The notes beneath the pieces are model-generated. The model saw only the letters and a program-made list of their open reading frames with translations, was not told the origin of the DNA and did no database searches. A DNA stretch of 27,893 nucleotides from Bacteroidaceae bacterium (lineage in GTDB: Bacteria; Bacteroidota; Bacteroidia; Bacteroidales; Bacteroidaceae): assembly GCA_017628775.1 (NCBI GenBank), contig JAGBYN010000035.1:1-27893 (forward strand). The letters run 5' to 3'. Position 1 is the first letter of the stretch. Each line of letters begins with the position of its first letter. Position numbers and translations under genes: made by a program. This document shows, one piece after another, positions 7,332 to 15,732 of the stretch.

Positions 7332-7367
7332 CAAAGGTAGTACTGTTCTTTGAAATTGACAAACAAA
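7332..7367 (-). promoter_or_regulatory. Orphan leftward promoter for the candidate sRNA
   Basis: TTTG (7360-7363) is followed after 20 bp by TACCTTTG (7332-7339), a full match to the Bacteroidota consensus. A second TTTG lies at 7364-7367. No protein gene lies downstream on this strand for about 7 kb. Confidence 0.8.
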
Positions 7368-7398
7368 TATTGCATTTTTTTATCAAGAGTGTTAATAT

Positions 7399-8475
7399 TT
7401 AACACTTTTGTATGTTGTTTAGCATAATTGAATCTAAAACAACGCATGCAGCCATTGCTTCAACGATAGGCACTGCGCGTGGAAGAACGCAAGGGTCGTG
7501 TCTGCCTTTTGCTTTAACAATGGTGGGGGTGCCTTCTTGATTTACCGTGTTTTGTTCTCGGAGTAGCGTGGCGATGGGTTTAAAAGCAACTCGGAAATAG
7601 ATATCTTCTCCATTTGTAATGCCTCCTTGCACACCTCCGCTATGGTTTGTTTGGGTTCTTATCGATTTGTCGGGAGTTTGTATGAAAATATCATTTTGGG
7701 CGCTACCACGTTCTGTTACACCTGAAAATCCTGAGCCATATTCAAATCCTTTAGCAGCGTTAATAGAAAGCATGGCAGCTCCAAGCTTGGCATGGAATTT
7801 ACCATACGTTGGTTCGCCTAAACCAATGGGTGCTCCTTGGATAACTCCGGTAATGATGCCTCCTATAGTATCGCCGTCTTTTTTTACTTCAGCTATAAGT
7901 TCTGCCATTTCTTCTGCTTTGTCGGGATCAGGGCATCTAACGGGATTTTTTTCTATTTCAGAAAAGTCGTAGGTTGAATAGGGGTGGGGTAAGGCGATGG
8001 GACCTACTTGTGATGTGTAAGCTGTTATTTTTATGCCGTATTGGCGTAAAACCATTTTGGCAAGTGCTCCAGCCACGACTCTTGAAATTGTTTCACGTGC
8101 CGATGAGCGTCCTCCACCTCGGTGGTCACGAATACCATACTTCTGTTGGTAGGTGTAATCAGCGTGTGATGGGCGAAATAATTCACGCAGGTTGTCGTAG
8201 TCGGCAGAGTGTTGCTGCTCGTTACGCACGATAAAACCAATCGGACAACCTGTGGTCACCCCTTCAAAGATGCCCGATAGTAATTCAACAGTATCTGATT
8301 CTTTGCGTGGCGTGGTTAAGCTACTTTGTCCTGGTCTTCTTCTGTTGAGTTCTGCTTGTAGAAAATCAAAGTCAACTTTTATGCCAGGGGGCATGCCGTC
8401 AATGACACCACCGATGGCATGACCGTGACTTTCGCCAAAGGTCGTTACGCGAAATAATGTGCCAAAAGTATTCAT
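7399..8475 (-). CDS. aroC: Chorismate synthase
   Basis: The enzyme converts EPSP to chorismate in a reduced-FMN-dependent step, the last of the shikimate pathway. The 358-residue length is normal. Conserved segments include [19 protein letters not shown] at the N-terminus, [15 protein letters not shown], and the Arg/His-rich [34 protein letters not shown] and [19 protein letters not shown] follow towards the C-terminus. A short palindrome, AGTGTTAA-TAT-TTAACACT (7388-7406), overlaps the stop codon. The gene follows slyD by 121 bp, with a hairpin between that probably ends most slyD transcripts. No TAnnTTTG box is evident directly upstream. Confidence 0.97.
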   Translation of the reverse strand: MNTFGTLFRVTTFGESHGHAIGGVIDGMPPGIKVDFDFLQAELNRRRPGQSSLTTPRKESDTVELLSGIFEGVTTGCPIGFIVRNEQQHSADYDNLRELFRPSHADYTYQQKYGIRDHRGGGRSSARETISRVVAGALAKMVLRQYGIKITAYTSQVGPIALPHPYSTYDFSEIEKNPVRCPDPDKAEEMAELIAEVKKDGDTIGGIITGVIQGAPIGLGEPTYGKFHAKLGAAMLSINAAKGFEYGSGFSGVTERGSAQNDIFIQTPDKSIRTQTNHSGGVQGGITNGEDIYFRVAFKPIATLLREQNTVNQEGTPTIVKAKGRHDPCVLPRAVPIVEAMAACVVLDSIMLNNIQKC

Positions 8476-8516
8476 GGTTAATGTAGTGTGCTTGGCGAAT
8501 ACGTAATATAGGAAAG

Positions 8517-8550
8517 GAAGTTGGCTGTTTTGAAACCTGCAGCCAACTTC
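8517..8550 (-). terminator. Hairpin between slyD and aroC, probable terminator
   Basis: The perfect 11-bp stem GAAGTTGGCTG (8517-8527) / CAGCCAACTTC (8540-8550) has a 12-nt loop. On the minus strand it is followed by CTTTCCTATATT, a broken U tract, so termination may be partial. Confidence 0.6.
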
Positions 8551-8596
8551 ATATCCCTAACTTAAAATGTTGTAAGTTTTAAATTCGTGTGATCCA

Positions 8597-9175
8597 TTAG
8601 TGACAACCACCACAACCACAATTGTCGCCACAACCATTGCCGCAATCATCGCCGCAATGACCATCGCAACCGCAACCGCATCCACCTTCTCCAGTCATCA
8701 TTTTAATGAATGAAGAAACCTCGTCGTCGGTAGCTGGGCGTGCTGTTACAACATGTCCTTTGAAATGTAAATCCTTGCCTGCTAATGCATCGTTAAGGTC
8801 AATAATAACATCGTTTTCTGTGACTTCTAATACGTATCCTTGAAAACGATTACCGTCTGCGTTAACCAAAGGAATTACTGCACCTTCGTAAATGACATCC
8901 TTTTGAAATCTTCCATTAATCATGAACGTTGACTTGGGGAGTGTAACAACTCGTTCTTCAAGATATGGGCCGTAACCCTCTTCAACACTTAAGGTGAAAT
9001 CAAATTCGTCGCCTGTATTTAAATCTTTGAGCTTTTCTTCAAATGCGGCTAAAGTGATTCCCAATCCAGTTATGAATTGGAAAGGATGTTCTGCTGGTGC
9101 TTGTTCGATGAGTTCATGAACACCTTCTGAATTGTCTGCGAATAGGCTGTAGGCCACTGTAATGTACTTATGCAT
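8597..9175 (-). CDS. slyD: SlyD-type FKBP peptidyl-prolyl isomerase with a metal-binding tail
   Basis: SlyD is a cytoplasmic prolyl isomerase and chaperone; in enterobacteria it also supplies nickel for hydrogenase maturation. The 192-residue protein has an FKBP core split by an insert-in-flap domain, as in SlyD. Segments include the N-terminal ITVAYSLF, FITGLGITLAAFEEKLKDL, the flanking EEGYGPYLEERVVTLPKSTF and HFKGHVVTARPATDDEV. The C-terminal 29 residues hold nine Cys and two His among Gly and Asp, a metal-binding tail. It lies 78 bp after dnaX on the same strand and may be read from the dnaX promoter. Whether the metal is nickel, zinc or copper cannot be told from the sequence. Confidence 0.93.
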   Translation of the reverse strand: MHKYITVAYSLFADNSEGVHELIEQAPAEHPFQFITGLGITLAAFEEKLKDLNTGDEFDFTLSVEEGYGPYLEERVVTLPKSTFMINGRFQKDVIYEGAVIPLVNADGNRFQGYVLEVTENDVIIDLNDALAGKDLHFKGHVVTARPATDDEVSSFIKMMTGEGGCGCGCDGHCGDDCGNGCGDNCGCGGCH

Positions 9176-9253
9176 ATTATTCGTTATTTATAAATTGGGG
9201 GTTTGTATTCAATTTTTCTTAGTTGTGTTTGTCTTGATGTGGTGTGCTCAATC

Positions 9254-11011
9254 TTATACCAATTCTAATTGTAGCGCTTCGTTGAGCATTGCCGCGATTT
9301 TGTTTTTTTCAAGGAGAATGTTCCACTGCTCGCGTTGTGTTAAAGCAATTGTTGGCGTTTTATGTACAATTATTCTACTTGAAAAGTTGAATTTATCATT
9401 ATTGAGTTGCTTCCGCATGTAGGCGAGACACTGTTCTTTAATGGAATTAAAACATTGCTCAACATGTTCACCATCAAAATTTAAGATGGCCTCATAATTT
9501 TCACCTTTTTCAGGAATAATGTTTATTAAACGTCCTACGGTCGCTGTATACTCTTTGGGTAATTGATTTAAGAAACAGCGCCAATGATATCCGACAGATT
9601 CAAGCGTAAATATTTGTTCGTGCACGCCCCCTGAGGGTGCGATGTTTGAACTTGGTGTTGTTGTCGGCTGTATGTCTGTTTTACGCCCTATAATATTATT
9701 CGCTTCCCTTAATGATATGGTTTGAGGTATGCGAGGTGCTTGGCGCTGTGTAGGTTGAACTTGTGGTGTGGGCGCTGCTTTAAGTTGGCCAGTTGGCGTG
9801 ATTACCATTTGTTTGGGTAATTCAGCTTTGACTTGCGTTTGTGCAGGTGCGTTCTGTACAGGCGCTTTCCTGAATATTGGACGGAGGGCAGTTTGTGGCT
9901 TGGTGCTTGTGGTGCCATTTTCCGACAATTGTCCCAATTCAATAAGGGCTATTTCAACCATTAAACGCTTGTTGCGGCTTGCGCGATAATTGAGGTCGCA
10001 ATTGTTGCATATCTTTATAGCTTGAAACACAAATGTTGATTTTAATTTCTTGGCTTGTGTGATGTATTTATCGCGCAAAGCAGGAGATGTTTCAAGTAAA
10101 TGCAAGGTGCTTTCGTTACTTGCCACTAAAAGAGAACGCAAATGATTCGCTAAACCGCCAATGAAATGCTGTGGGTCAAATCCGCGCTGTATGACATCAT
10201 TGAGTGTGAGCATCAATTGTGGAATATCTGATGAAATGGCATGGTCTATGACACTGAAGTAGTAATCGCAGTCTAATACATTGAGATGCTTGATTGTTTT
10301 TTCGTATGTCACGTTGCCCTCTGTGAAATTGGCCACTTGGTCGAATATTGACAAGGCATCTCTCATCCCTCCGTCGGCTTTTTCTGCGATAACAGCAAGA
10401 GCCTGTTCGTCTGCATTGATTTTTTCGGTGGTCGCAACTCGCTTTAAGTGGTTAATTATTTCAGGAACCTCCATCCGCTTAAAGTCGTAAATCTGGCATC
10501 TACTTAAAATCGTGGGAAGAATTTTGTGCTTTTCTGTCGTAGCCAATATGAATATAGCATGTGCGGGTGGTTCTTCAAGCGTTTTTAGAAAAGCATTGAA
10601 GGCAGAAGTCGTGAGCATGTGCACCTCGTCAATGATAAACACTTTGTATTTGCCTATTTGTGGTGGCACTTGTACTTGTGTTATCAATGTTCGTATTTCG
10701 TCAACCCCATTGTTGGATGCGGCATCAAGTTCATGAATGGTGAATGAACGCCCTTCATTAAATGCTTTGCAACTTTCGCAATGACCACAAGCTTCTCCAT
10801 CAGATGTAGGCGACAAGCAATTGATAGTTTTAGCAAAGATGCGTGCACATGTTGTTTTACCAACGCCACGTGGGCCGCAAAATAAATAGGCGTGTGCCAA
10901 TTTACCGTTAAAAATAGCATTACGCAAAGTTTGAGTTAATACGTCTTGTCCGACAACTTCGCCAAAAGTCGTTGGGCGGTATTTTCGTGCTGATACTATG
11001 TAGTGGTCCAT
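9254..11011 (-). CDS. dnaX: DNA polymerase III subunit gamma/tau
   Basis: DnaX is the ATPase motor of the clamp loader that places the beta clamp on DNA. The 585-residue protein shows GPRGVGKT (Walker A, 46-53) and a zinc module with C65, C75, C78 and C81. Walker B is IIDEVH (about 126-131), the sensor 1 region is ILATTE, and LSRCQ carries the arginine finger. From about residue 370 a Pro/Gln/Thr-rich linker leads to a C-terminal region typical of tau. No obvious programmed-frameshift slippery A run was noted, so a short gamma form is not predicted. The start MDHYIVSARKYRP is the family norm. The leader upstream contains a long inverted-repeat element. Confidence 0.97.
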   Translation of the reverse strand: MDHYIVSARKYRPTTFGEVVGQDVLTQTLRNAIFNGKLAHAYLFCGPRGVGKTTCARIFAKTINCLSPTSDGEACGHCESCKAFNEGRSFTIHELDAASNNGVDEIRTLITQVQVPPQIGKYKVFIIDEVHMLTTSAFNAFLKTLEEPPAHAIFILATTEKHKILPTILSRCQIYDFKRMEVPEIINHLKRVATTEKINADEQALAVIAEKADGGMRDALSIFDQVANFTEGNVTYEKTIKHLNVLDCDYYFSVIDHAISSDIPQLMLTLNDVIQRGFDPQHFIGGLANHLRSLLVASNESTLHLLETSPALRDKYITQAKKLKSTFVFQAIKICNNCDLNYRASRNKRLMVEIALIELGQLSENGTTSTKPQTALRPIFRKAPVQNAPAQTQVKAELPKQMVITPTGQLKAAPTPQVQPTQRQAPRIPQTISLREANNIIGRKTDIQPTTTPSSNIAPSGGVHEQIFTLESVGYHWRCFLNQLPKEYTATVGRLINIIPEKGENYEAILNFDGEHVEQCFNSIKEQCLAYMRKQLNNDKFNFSSRIIVHKTPTIALTQREQWNILLEKNKIAAMLNEALQLELV

Positions 11012-11014
11012 ATA

Positions 11015-11199
11015 GGTAGATTCTATAAATTAGTTGTTTTATTTTGTTGGTTGATTCCGAGCTTGATCGCTTTGCTTATCTTTTTGGCCTTTTTCTTTTT
11101 GACGCCTTGAAACGTAGCCCGCTATGCTTCCTCGTCGTTAAAAAGAAAAATCTTCAAAATCTTAAGTAAATCGACTCAAGCTAATTTATAGAACCTACC
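11015..11199. repeat. 185-bp nested inverted-repeat element in the dnaX leader
   Basis: The outer arms GGTAGATTCTATAAATTAG (11015-11033) and CTAATTTATAGAACCTACC (11181-11199) match at 18 of 19 positions. Inside, TTTTTCTTTTTGACG (11090-11104) pairs with CGTC and AAAAAGAAAAA (11133-11150, 3-nt bulge). At the tip is a TAGC/GCTA mini-stem. It shares CTATAAAT-N18-GGTTGATTCCGA with the element at 20876. It contains no ORF and could be a MITE-like mobile element or a leader RNA domain. It lies between dnaX and its probable -7 box at 11226-11233. Confidence 0.75.
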
Positions 11200-11225
11200 A
11201 TAATAAAGCTTAAGCGTATGACATG

Positions 11226-11233
11226 CAAATTTA
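11226..11233 (-). promoter_or_regulatory. Possible dnaX -7 element
   Basis: TAAATTTG on the minus strand matches TAnnTTTG. If used, the dnaX leader would be about 210 nt and would include the whole inverted-repeat element. No -33 TTTG is found at the right distance. Confidence 0.4.
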
Positions 11234-11354
11234 GCATATTTTTTTTAATAAAGGGTAAGAAAATGAAGCCAATGGCAAAAACAGAAAAGGACATCTATGG
11301 CAATATAGAAGAAAGTAGCCATAAAGGTGAGCTTCTATAAAAATACCGATGAAG

Positions 11355-11386
11355 TTTGTTATAAATATAAAAATGAAGTACTTTTG
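11355..11386 (+). promoter_or_regulatory. Promoter of the GH84 glycosidase gene
   Basis: TTTG (11355-11358), a 20-bp spacer and TACTTTTG (11379-11386) fully match the Bacteroidota consensus. It lies 66 bp upstream of the start codon. Confidence 0.8.
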
Positions 11387-11452
11387 CAATGAGGTCAAAA
11401 CCTGCCTTAAAAGAAAAAACTTAATATCCATTTATTTGTAAAATTTAATTTT

Positions 11453-14400
11453 ATGTTAAAAGTACTAAGATTACGTGGGCTAATTAGCTTGTTTGTGTGG
11501 GTGTGCACGGTGTGTGTGGCTGAAGCACAAACTTACACGATTTATCCCGTGCCTCATTCAATGAAGGCCGCTGAAGGGACGCTTTCGTGGACTACCAACG
11601 TGAATGTTGTAACTCATTCAGGTGTGGATGAAATAACCCAAAAACGTTTGCAAACTTTATTGGAAGAAAAGGGCTTTCAGGTAAACATTGTAGAACCTTC
11701 AATGTCGGAAGGCTTGTCGGGCGTTTCTATATTCTTGGGGGTTGTAGGCGCTGATGATGCCATTGAAGCGGTTGCAACTGAAAAATTTGGATTAAAAATC
11801 TCAAAGATATTGGTTAGCAACAAGTACGACCGTCATGCCTTGGCTGTCTCACAGCACGGTGTCGTAATCTTGGGCGAACACACAAATGCGGTGTTTATGG
11901 GTATAGCTTCGCTTGAGCAAATGCTTGAGCAAATGTCGGAAGGCGCATTGCCAGGTGTGACGATTTATGATTACGCAGATCAAGAATGTCGTGGCTTAGT
12001 TGAAGGCTATTATGGCTATCCTTACACCGTTTCGGTCAAAAAAGATTTGATGCGCTACATGATGCGCTATAAGATGAATACATATATCTACGGTGCAAAA
12101 AGCGACCCTTATCACTCTCAATATTGGAAAGATGCTTATCCAACCACGATTAGCTTTGAGCAAGAAAAGAACGGATGGTTAACCCAAGCTATGGTTCAGG
12201 AAATTGCAGACGTGAGCACGCAAACGAAAGTGAATTTTATTTGGGCCATCCATCCTGGAAATGATTTCTTAGGTAGCGCAACTGCGATAGATGATATCAT
12301 GAGCAAATTTGAGAAAATGCATCATTTAGGTGTGCGCCATTTTGGCGTTTTCGTGGATGATGTCGGTATCCCCTCGTCAGATGCAGATATGCAAAAAAAT
12401 GCTCAGCGCGTGACCGAACTTCAACAAAAAATAGAAAAGAAGTGGAATGGGAAAAACGCTGTCCCTGCCGACACTGTACGCCCATTGCATTTCGTTCCTC
12501 AAATTTATTGTAACAGCTTCGCCAGTTCAGTTGATCAGCGTCAGCGCTTTATGAAGGCCTTGCAGGTTATCCCAAGTTATGTTACGGTGTATTCAACAGG
12601 GCAAGGTGTGTGGTCGGTACCCAATAATGACCATACAGAGACCATAATGAACGAGTTTAAACGGCCAATGGGATGGTGGTGGAATTATCCTTGTAATGAT
12701 AATGCAGATGGTCAGATTTATACCATGGATATGTACAGCAATTTCTATGATATGCCAGCAGTGGATGGCAATGCGCGTTTGCCTAAAAATCTTTTGAATT
12801 GCCAAGGACTTATTGCCAATCCTATGCAACAGGGTGAAATCGCAAAAGCCACCTTATTTCATATTGCTGATTATGCATGGAATAATGCTAATTTTAACAA
12901 CCAAAAAAGTTGGGAAGCAAGTATTAAAAGCTTAATAGCCGACGAAAAGATCTGTAAAGCTTATAAAGACATTACACCTTATTTAAGATGGAATGAACCC
13001 CAAAGTTTGCAAGAGTTGATTGAAGATTACAAAGCATCGTTGGAGGCTCAAACGCCCAACGCTCAATCGCTTACCGAACTTTTTGAAGGTATAGCGCAAA
13101 ATTGTTTGTTGGTTCAACAACTAAAAGATTCTGAAGTCGAAAGCGATCGTTTGCTCTACAATGATTTAGCCCCTTGGTTGAATACGTTGGCCACACGTTC
13201 AAGGATTATTCTTAAGATGTTGGCTCTTTCCGTTTCCAAGGAATCTCATGCCGATCGTTGGTTGACCGTTAAGGAAGTTGTGGATAGCGTCAATTCATTA
13301 AAAAGCAATACTTGCTACACGGCCTACGCTTTAGAGGGTATGGGCAATGGTATCAGTGTTAGTCAACGTCAGGCTCAGTTGAGCGAGAAGTATATGTCGG
13401 CTTTTATTGATTACCTGTACCAATTGACCATTGCAGGCTATTTTGATAACTATAAATTAAGCAAAAATCCTCAAGCGATTACCAATTCAAATTTATTAAA
13501 ACCTTATGTTGATTATTCCGATTCAGAACATATTTCATTGTCGATAGGAACCTGTGATTTGGATGTCAAAAAATGGATTGGCCTGGAATTTCCTCAACCT
13601 ACATTGTTGACCGAATTGACCATCGCCGAGCATCTCTTACCATTGTTGCAATATAGCGCCAATGGCACAGATTGGAGAACTTTAGGCGAAAATGAAACTA
13701 TTCCAACTGACAAAGTCAAATATCTGATATTGCTGAACGACCAAGCGTCAGGAATTAAAGATTTTAAAGTCGGTGCGAATGAGTTTGTTGTGGCTTGTCC
13801 GAAAAAGGTAATACCTACTTCTGCCGAACTGCCCCAAGGTAATGTTTATGAGGATCATGGCGCAAGCCTGTTAATTGATGCTAATTACGATACGTGGGCT
13901 TGCCTGAACAGAGTGCAGCAGGTTAATGATGCTTATCAAATAGATTTGGGAAAAACAGAAACGCTTCATGACGTGCGTGTTGTGTTTGGAACGACTAACG
14001 ACGACTATCCCATAAAGGCACGTTTGCAATATTCGCAAAATGGCACAACCTGGACAAATCTTAAAATCAAAGGCGCAACGCAGAATGTGTGGAGTATGTC
14101 TATAGCGCAAAACGTAAGAATCAGTAACGATGCTGTATATTGCGATTTTAATGGCGCAAAGAAAAAAGCGCGTTATTTACGTTTAGTCGTTGTTGAGGCA
14201 AATACGGAAAAATGGTTGCGACTCTGTGAAATAGAAGTCAACCGAATGTACGAAGAAAACGCTGTTAGCCCCGTGTGTCATGATGCTGATGGGCATGTTG
14301 TCGAAGAGCTCCTTGATGGTCAGGCCAATACCTTTATCAAGCCATCCATGAAAAGTCCGATAACCTACCATTTCTATAACCACATGAAAGCAGATTCTAT

Positions 14401-15358
14401 GGCAGTTTATAGCGATCAGGGTGCACAAGTCTTCCCAGTAAGCCCCGCTGATTCATGCTATCAAATCGCGTGGGAGGGAAATGTGCCGCCAAGCATTTAT
14501 GAAGTTTATCCCATTTGGAGCAAAGAACTGTCGTCGCTACCATTGAAGGGTAGTGCAATAGAAGAAGCCTTTGCAACGCTCAAGGAAATGGCATTGCACG
14601 CGTTGGATTCATGTGGAAAAGGCGAACCCTTAATCACCTCAAAAGCGCAATTGTCTTCGCCATTTACCGAAACTGCAGAGGGGGCCATAGAGCATCTTTT
14701 AGATGGCAATCCCAGCACCTTCTGGCATTCTACGTGGAAGGGCGGAGCAGTTGCTGACGGACTGCATTACATCCAGATTGAGTTGCCCGACGAAGCAATT
14801 GATGGTGCATTCCTTAGTCTCGGACGCCGAAGCAACACCTTTACCGATCAACTCATTAAAGCACGCATTCAAGGCGTTCAAAAAGATGGCACCGTTGTTG
14901 ATATCACAGATTTAGATTTGCCTTTCACCGACGCCAACGAAACGCTGATTTGTGCTGTAAATTGGGAGCCCGTTTATAAGTACATCCGACTCTTAGAGTT
15001 AAAAACAACAGGCGCCGAAAATGCATCTCGAGGTTATTTCCATCTTGGAGAACTGCAACTTTACAGCAAAACGCCATATTGGAAAATCAAGCGTGCCGAA
15101 GCCGAAGCCGCTCTGTTGATTTCAGCTTCTTCAATCCTGCCATCCGAAGCTAACGATGAGGATCTGGAAAAACTACAAGCTGCTTACGATGAATTTATGC
15201 TTAAAGTGTTTAATCAATTGCCTACTGCAATTAATAATCTCAATGAAACGCGTCCCAATCCTCATGATGCTTCTATCTACGATGTTTTGGGCAGAAAATT
15301 GAATGCTATACCACCGACGGGTTTGTACATTTACAAAAATAAACTGTACGTGAAGTAA
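11453..15358 (+). CDS. Secreted GH84 beta-N-acetylglucosaminidase with discoidin-like domains and a C-terminal sorting tail
   Basis: GH84 enzymes release N-acetylglucosamine from glycans (O-GlcNAc, mucin or hyaluronan) by substrate-assisted catalysis. A signal peptide ends near AEA/Q26, followed by an N-terminal alpha/beta domain typical of GH20/GH84 proteins. The catalytic barrel begins with RGLVEGYYGYPY (about 180) and carries the Asp pair D302-D303 in FGVFVDDVG. Discoidin-like (F5/8C or CBM32) domains lie at about 690-760, 796-930 and 1066-1204. The last approximately 45 residues, with ASIYDVLGRKL and TGLYIYKNKLYVK, resemble Prevotella type IX sorting tails. At 1301 residues it is far longer than characterised Bacteroides GH84 enzymes (about 740). 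It stands alone, with no SusCD pair nearby, between its own promoter and terminator. Mucin-type glycans are a guess. Confidence 0.93.
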   Translation: MLKVLRLRGLISLFVWVCTVCVAEAQTYTIYPVPHSMKAAEGTLSWTTNVNVVTHSGVDEITQKRLQTLLEEKGFQVNIVEPSMSEGLSGVSIFLGVVGADDAIEAVATEKFGLKISKILVSNKYDRHALAVSQHGVVILGEHTNAVFMGIASLEQMLEQMSEGALPGVTIYDYADQECRGLVEGYYGYPYTVSVKKDLMRYMMRYKMNTYIYGAKSDPYHSQYWKDAYPTTISFEQEKNGWLTQAMVQEIADVSTQTKVNFIWAIHPGNDFLGSATAIDDIMSKFEKMHHLGVRHFGVFVDDVGIPSSDADMQKNAQRVTELQQKIEKKWNGKNAVPADTVRPLHFVPQIYCNSFASSVDQRQRFMKALQVIPSYVTVYSTGQGVWSVPNNDHTETIMNEFKRPMGWWWNYPCNDNADGQIYTMDMYSNFYDMPAVDGNARLPKNLLNCQGLIANPMQQGEIAKATLFHIADYAWNNANFNNQKSWEASIKSLIADEKICKAYKDITPYLRWNEPQSLQELIEDYKASLEAQTPNAQSLTELFEGIAQNCLLVQQLKDSEVESDRLLYNDLAPWLNTLATRSRIILKMLALSVSKESHADRWLTVKEVVDSVNSLKSNTCYTAYALEGMGNGISVSQRQAQLSEKYMSAFIDYLYQLTIAGYFDNYKLSKNPQAITNSNLLKPYVDYSDSEHISLSIGTCDLDVKKWIGLEFPQPTLLTELTIAEHLLPLLQYSANGTDWRTLGENETIPTDKVKYLILLNDQASGIKDFKVGANEFVVACPKKVIPTSAELPQGNVYEDHGASLLIDANYDTWACLNRVQQVNDAYQIDLGKTETLHDVRVVFGTTNDDYPIKARLQYSQNGTTWTNLKIKGATQNVWSMSIAQNVRISNDAVYCDFNGAKKKARYLRLVVVEANTEKWLRLCEIEVNRMYEENAVSPVCHDADGHVVEELLDGQANTFIKPSMKSPITYHFYNHMKADSMAVYSDQGAQVFPVSPADSCYQIAWEGNVPPSIYEVYPIWSKELSSLPLKGSAIEEAFATLKEMALHALDSCGKGEPLITSKAQLSSPFTETAEGAIEHLLDGNPSTFWHSTWKGGAVADGLHYIQIELPDEAIDGAFLSLGRRSNTFTDQLIKARIQGVQKDGTVVDITDLDLPFTDANETLICAVNWEPVYKYIRLLELKTTGAENASRGYFHLGELQLYSKTPYWKIKRAEAEAALLISASSILPSEANDEDLEKLQAAYDEFMLKVFNQLPTAINNLNETRPNPHDASIYDVLGRKLNAIPPTGLYIYKNKLYVK

Positions 15359-15369
15359 GCGCATCTGTT

Positions 15370-15410
15370 AAAACGACTTCCTGATGACGACTCGGGAGGT
15401 CGTTTTTTTT
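15370..15410 (+). terminator. Intrinsic terminator of the GH84 gene
   Basis: AACGACTTCC (15372-15381) pairs with GGAGGTCGTT (15395-15404, one G-T pair) and is followed by a run of T to 15410. It lies 13 bp after the stop codon. Confidence 0.9.
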
Positions 15411-15732
15411 GAGTTGAGAGTTTAGAGATGAGTGTGTACAGCTGTTGTTCCAAATTCAATTGCTTCTATTGCAAAGCATCTACAGCTCCGCACGGCAAGA
15501 CGCTGAAGGTGTTTTCGCTCTGCAATCGAGCGATTGGCGTAAGCGCTTACCCTCTCGGGGAAGTGAAGCAGATTATTTTTTTAATGACTCTTAACGTATC
15601 AATCAGCAGAAAATTCTTTTGAAATGCTTAATTTTGCGATTGAAAAATGCGTGTTGTTGATTTGAGACCGTTAAAAATCAGTTTCTCAGAATCAACGAAA
15701 CGCTTAGTAGTCATTTACATTTAATATCTTAT
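15411..15732. other. Intergenic region with clustered short palindromes
   Basis: I see no convincing gene in this 322-bp stretch. A 64-codon ORF at 15428-15622 has no family resemblance and no ribosome-binding site. Three adjacent dyads lie at 15523-15561: CAATCG-AG-CGATTG (15523-15536), the perfect palindrome GTAAGCGCTTAC (15539-15550), and CCC-TCTC-GGG. A -7 box, TAATTTTG, at 15629-15636 probably serves the flavodiiron gene. Confidence 0.5.
15629..15636 (+). promoter_or_regulatory. Possible -7 element for the flavodiiron gene
   Basis: TAATTTTG matches TAnnTTTG, 96 bp upstream of the start. A second, imperfect candidate, TACATTTA, lies at 15716-15723, only 9 bp from the ATG. Neither has a TTTG at the right spacing. 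Confidence 0.4.

Noticed and set aside
7143..7334. A 63-codon minus-strand ORF spanning the candidate sRNA
   Set aside because: It needs a TTG start located upstream of the predicted transcript start, runs past the terminator and overlaps the umuC 3' end. It is not a plausible gene.
9254..11011. Programmed frameshift in dnaX giving a short gamma form
   Set aside because: I saw no clear A-rich slippery run with a downstream stem of the E. coli type; a single full-length product is the simpler reading.
15428..15622. A 64-codon Cys-containing ORF in the gap after the GH84 terminator
   Set aside because: No ribosome-binding site or promoter, no family resemblance, and its sequence overlaps a series of palindromes that better explain the region.
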